The position numbers were made by a program, and so were the translations under genes. Positions 63,101 through 64,000 of a DNA stretch of 64,000 nt are shown here, one piece after another. Below the pieces are notes generated by a model that saw only the letters and a list, made by a program, of their open reading frames with translations, had not been told where the DNA came from and searched no databases. The stretch is from Gracilaria domingensis. Taxonomy: Eukaryota > Rhodophyta > Florideophyceae > Gracilariales > Gracilariaceae. Each line of letters starts with the position of its first letter. Position 1 is the stretch's first letter. The DNA lies in the NCBI GenBank assembly GCA_022539475.1, contig VCMS01000011.1:62001-126000 (forward strand). The letters run 5' to 3'.

Positions 63101-63445
63101 AACAGAAACAACGATTTTGAACTTTCAGAACTCACTTGCCTTCAAGTGGGATTTCAAAGAACTTGTTTCTTGCTCCTCAAGCTCGAACTCTTTGTCGTCC
63201 TTAGTAGTTGCAGGAGCCTCACCATTGTAGAAGCACTCACTCCCGTAACGGACCTTGGAGTACCGCTGGATTTCAGCGTCATCATTATGCTTGTAAAAAG
63301 GTTTTAGCCACAACCACGGCATTAGAAAAATATGTGTAAATAAGGGTTTGGGCTGCAGGGCGCGCAAACAGCTCTGACGTACGTGATGTTGGTAGTGTTT
63401 ACTCTCGAGATGGAACAATGTGGTGTCTGCATTCAAACGTAACAA
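62950..63445 (-). pseudogene. possible decayed coding sequence
   Basis: Two overlapping minus frames abut: one ending FELEEQETSSLKSHLK (to 63125), the next reading SSESSKSLFLLENLLKAGRK and ending YEKFITQCEKRVKES (62950). The change of frame falls within a few bases, as if a single frame was broken by one indel. Lysine/glutamate-rich and protein-like, but not recognised. Confidence 0.25.
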
Positions 63446-63651
63446 GGAGGTTTTAGCAAAGTCGAAAAAGTATGGAGTGCAACCAGGGGTTCAAAACAGT
63501 GTAATTTGCCCATATGAGACGAGTGTACAAATAGAGCATGGAGTTGGTTGGACCTTTTACGGAAGCTTGTCCCGCTTCCCTGCCCTGTTGTTTCACTTGT
63601 AGTTCTCCAAAACCACAGTTGGAAAGGGAGAGCGAAGTTTCGCTCTTAGCG

Positions 63652-64000
63652 ATGAATTCAATGTCGTACGTGCCGCCTTTAGTGATGGTAGAGGAAGAAA
63701 AAGATTCTCGACATACAGCTCAACCTTCAATACGTCAAACCTTTTGGAATACAGTTCTTTCAAAGGAACCTCCGACACCCGTGAGACATACGACTAGTTT
63801 CGTGAATGAACGCCGAGTTAGTACGAGGGATAACATGGATATAAGCAATCTCTGTCGAAGCTCCCCTTCCTATCATCCTTTCACTCCTTCGGCTCAACCC
63901 AGCTCTCCATCCCTACCTACGGCTGCCAAGAAGAGCAAGAAACCGTTAAGATGCTACAAGACAAGAAAATCAACAGTTTGCCCGCAATGTGATCAGCGTT
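63652..64000 (+). CDS. partial frame leaving the window, possible transposase-like Cys-rich end
   Basis: The frame is open from before 63570 through the window end; first useful Met at 63652 (MNSMSYVPPLVMVEEE). It carries IRQTFWNTVLSKEPPTPVRH, a Ser/Pro linker and then KKPLRCYKTRKSTVCPQCDQ, two Cys pairs with basic residues between. That resembles the basic Cys-rich C-terminus of some DDE transposases (piggyBac-like), but the catalytic part is not in view, so this is a guess. Confidence 0.35.
   Translation, partial: MNSMSYVPPLVMVEEEKDSRHTAQPSIRQTFWNTVLSKEPPTPVRHTTSFVNERRVSTRDNMDISNLCRSSPSYHPFTPSAQPSSPSLPTAAKKSKKPLRCYKTRKSTVCPQCDQR

Overview
This is a nuclear eukaryotic window. Compact, mostly single-exon genes are separated by long, gene-poor and repeat-bearing stretches. 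Three genes carry visible or likely short spliceosomal introns (59 to 156 bases) with GTAAGT/GTACGT/GTATGT-like donors; CTAAC-type branch sites are visible in several of these introns. The gene content (mitochondrial complex I subunit, Golgi-type glycosyltransferases including GT92 and two fucosyltransferase-like proteins, AMT ammonium transporter, ERG2-type sterol isomerase, germin-like cupin, GMC oxidoreductase) and the architecture best fit a multicellular (florideophyte) red alga of the Chondrus type. That assignment is an inference from style and content; there is no rRNA or organelle marker to prove it.

Layout. 0.1-5.3 kb: RabGGTase beta, a GT92 glycosyltransferase and a small Gly-rich membrane protein, all on minus, with hairpin repeats between. 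5.3-7.9 kb: gene-poor, with two 3' ends of a LINE-type retrotransposon. 7.9-28.4 kb is the gene-dense block: a three-exon NDUFB10-like complex I subunit; a coiled-coil protein; a large two-domain glycosyltransferase, divergent from an N-myristoylated LRRC57-like LRR protein; a two-exon ERG2 sterol isomerase; a Hip-like co-chaperone with a thioredoxin domain inside it; a giant coiled-coil protein; a small coiled-coil protein; and an RCHY1/PIRH2-type CHY-RING ubiquitin ligase. 28.4-36.3 kb: repeats, including a broken LINE copy, GTACC palindromes and a complete 415-bp hAT-like MITE with 8-bp target duplication, plus a four-repeat protein. 36.3-40.7 kb: a fucosyltransferase-like gene with a deleted tandem pseudogene copy, and a Sel1/TPR-repeat protein. 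40.7-46.5 kb: an AT-rich gene desert with hairpins and a tRNA-like SINE piece. 46.5-53.1 kb: truncated germin-like cupin, GMC oxidoreductase, a two-TM protein and a CK1-family pseudokinase. 54.3-60.3 kb: a candidate spliced secreted protein, a myristoylated His/Ser-rich acidic protein, AMT, and a GPR1/FUN34/YaaH acetate/ammonia-type transporter. 60.3-64 kb: no clear gene, only decayed coding-like pieces and an open frame running off the end.

There is no operon logic. Themes that recur are cell-wall/Golgi glycosylation (GT92, the two-domain enzyme, the fucosyltransferase pair), nitrogen/carbon import (AMT and SatP-like genes divergently placed 1.4 kb apart), and protein quality control (Hip-Trx, CHY-RING E3). 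Two promoter styles appear: TATA boxes 105-150 bases before the start codon (cupin, SatP-like, AMT, four-repeat protein), and C-rich apparently TATA-less divergent promoters (LRR/two-domain GT, RCHY1/small coiled-coil).
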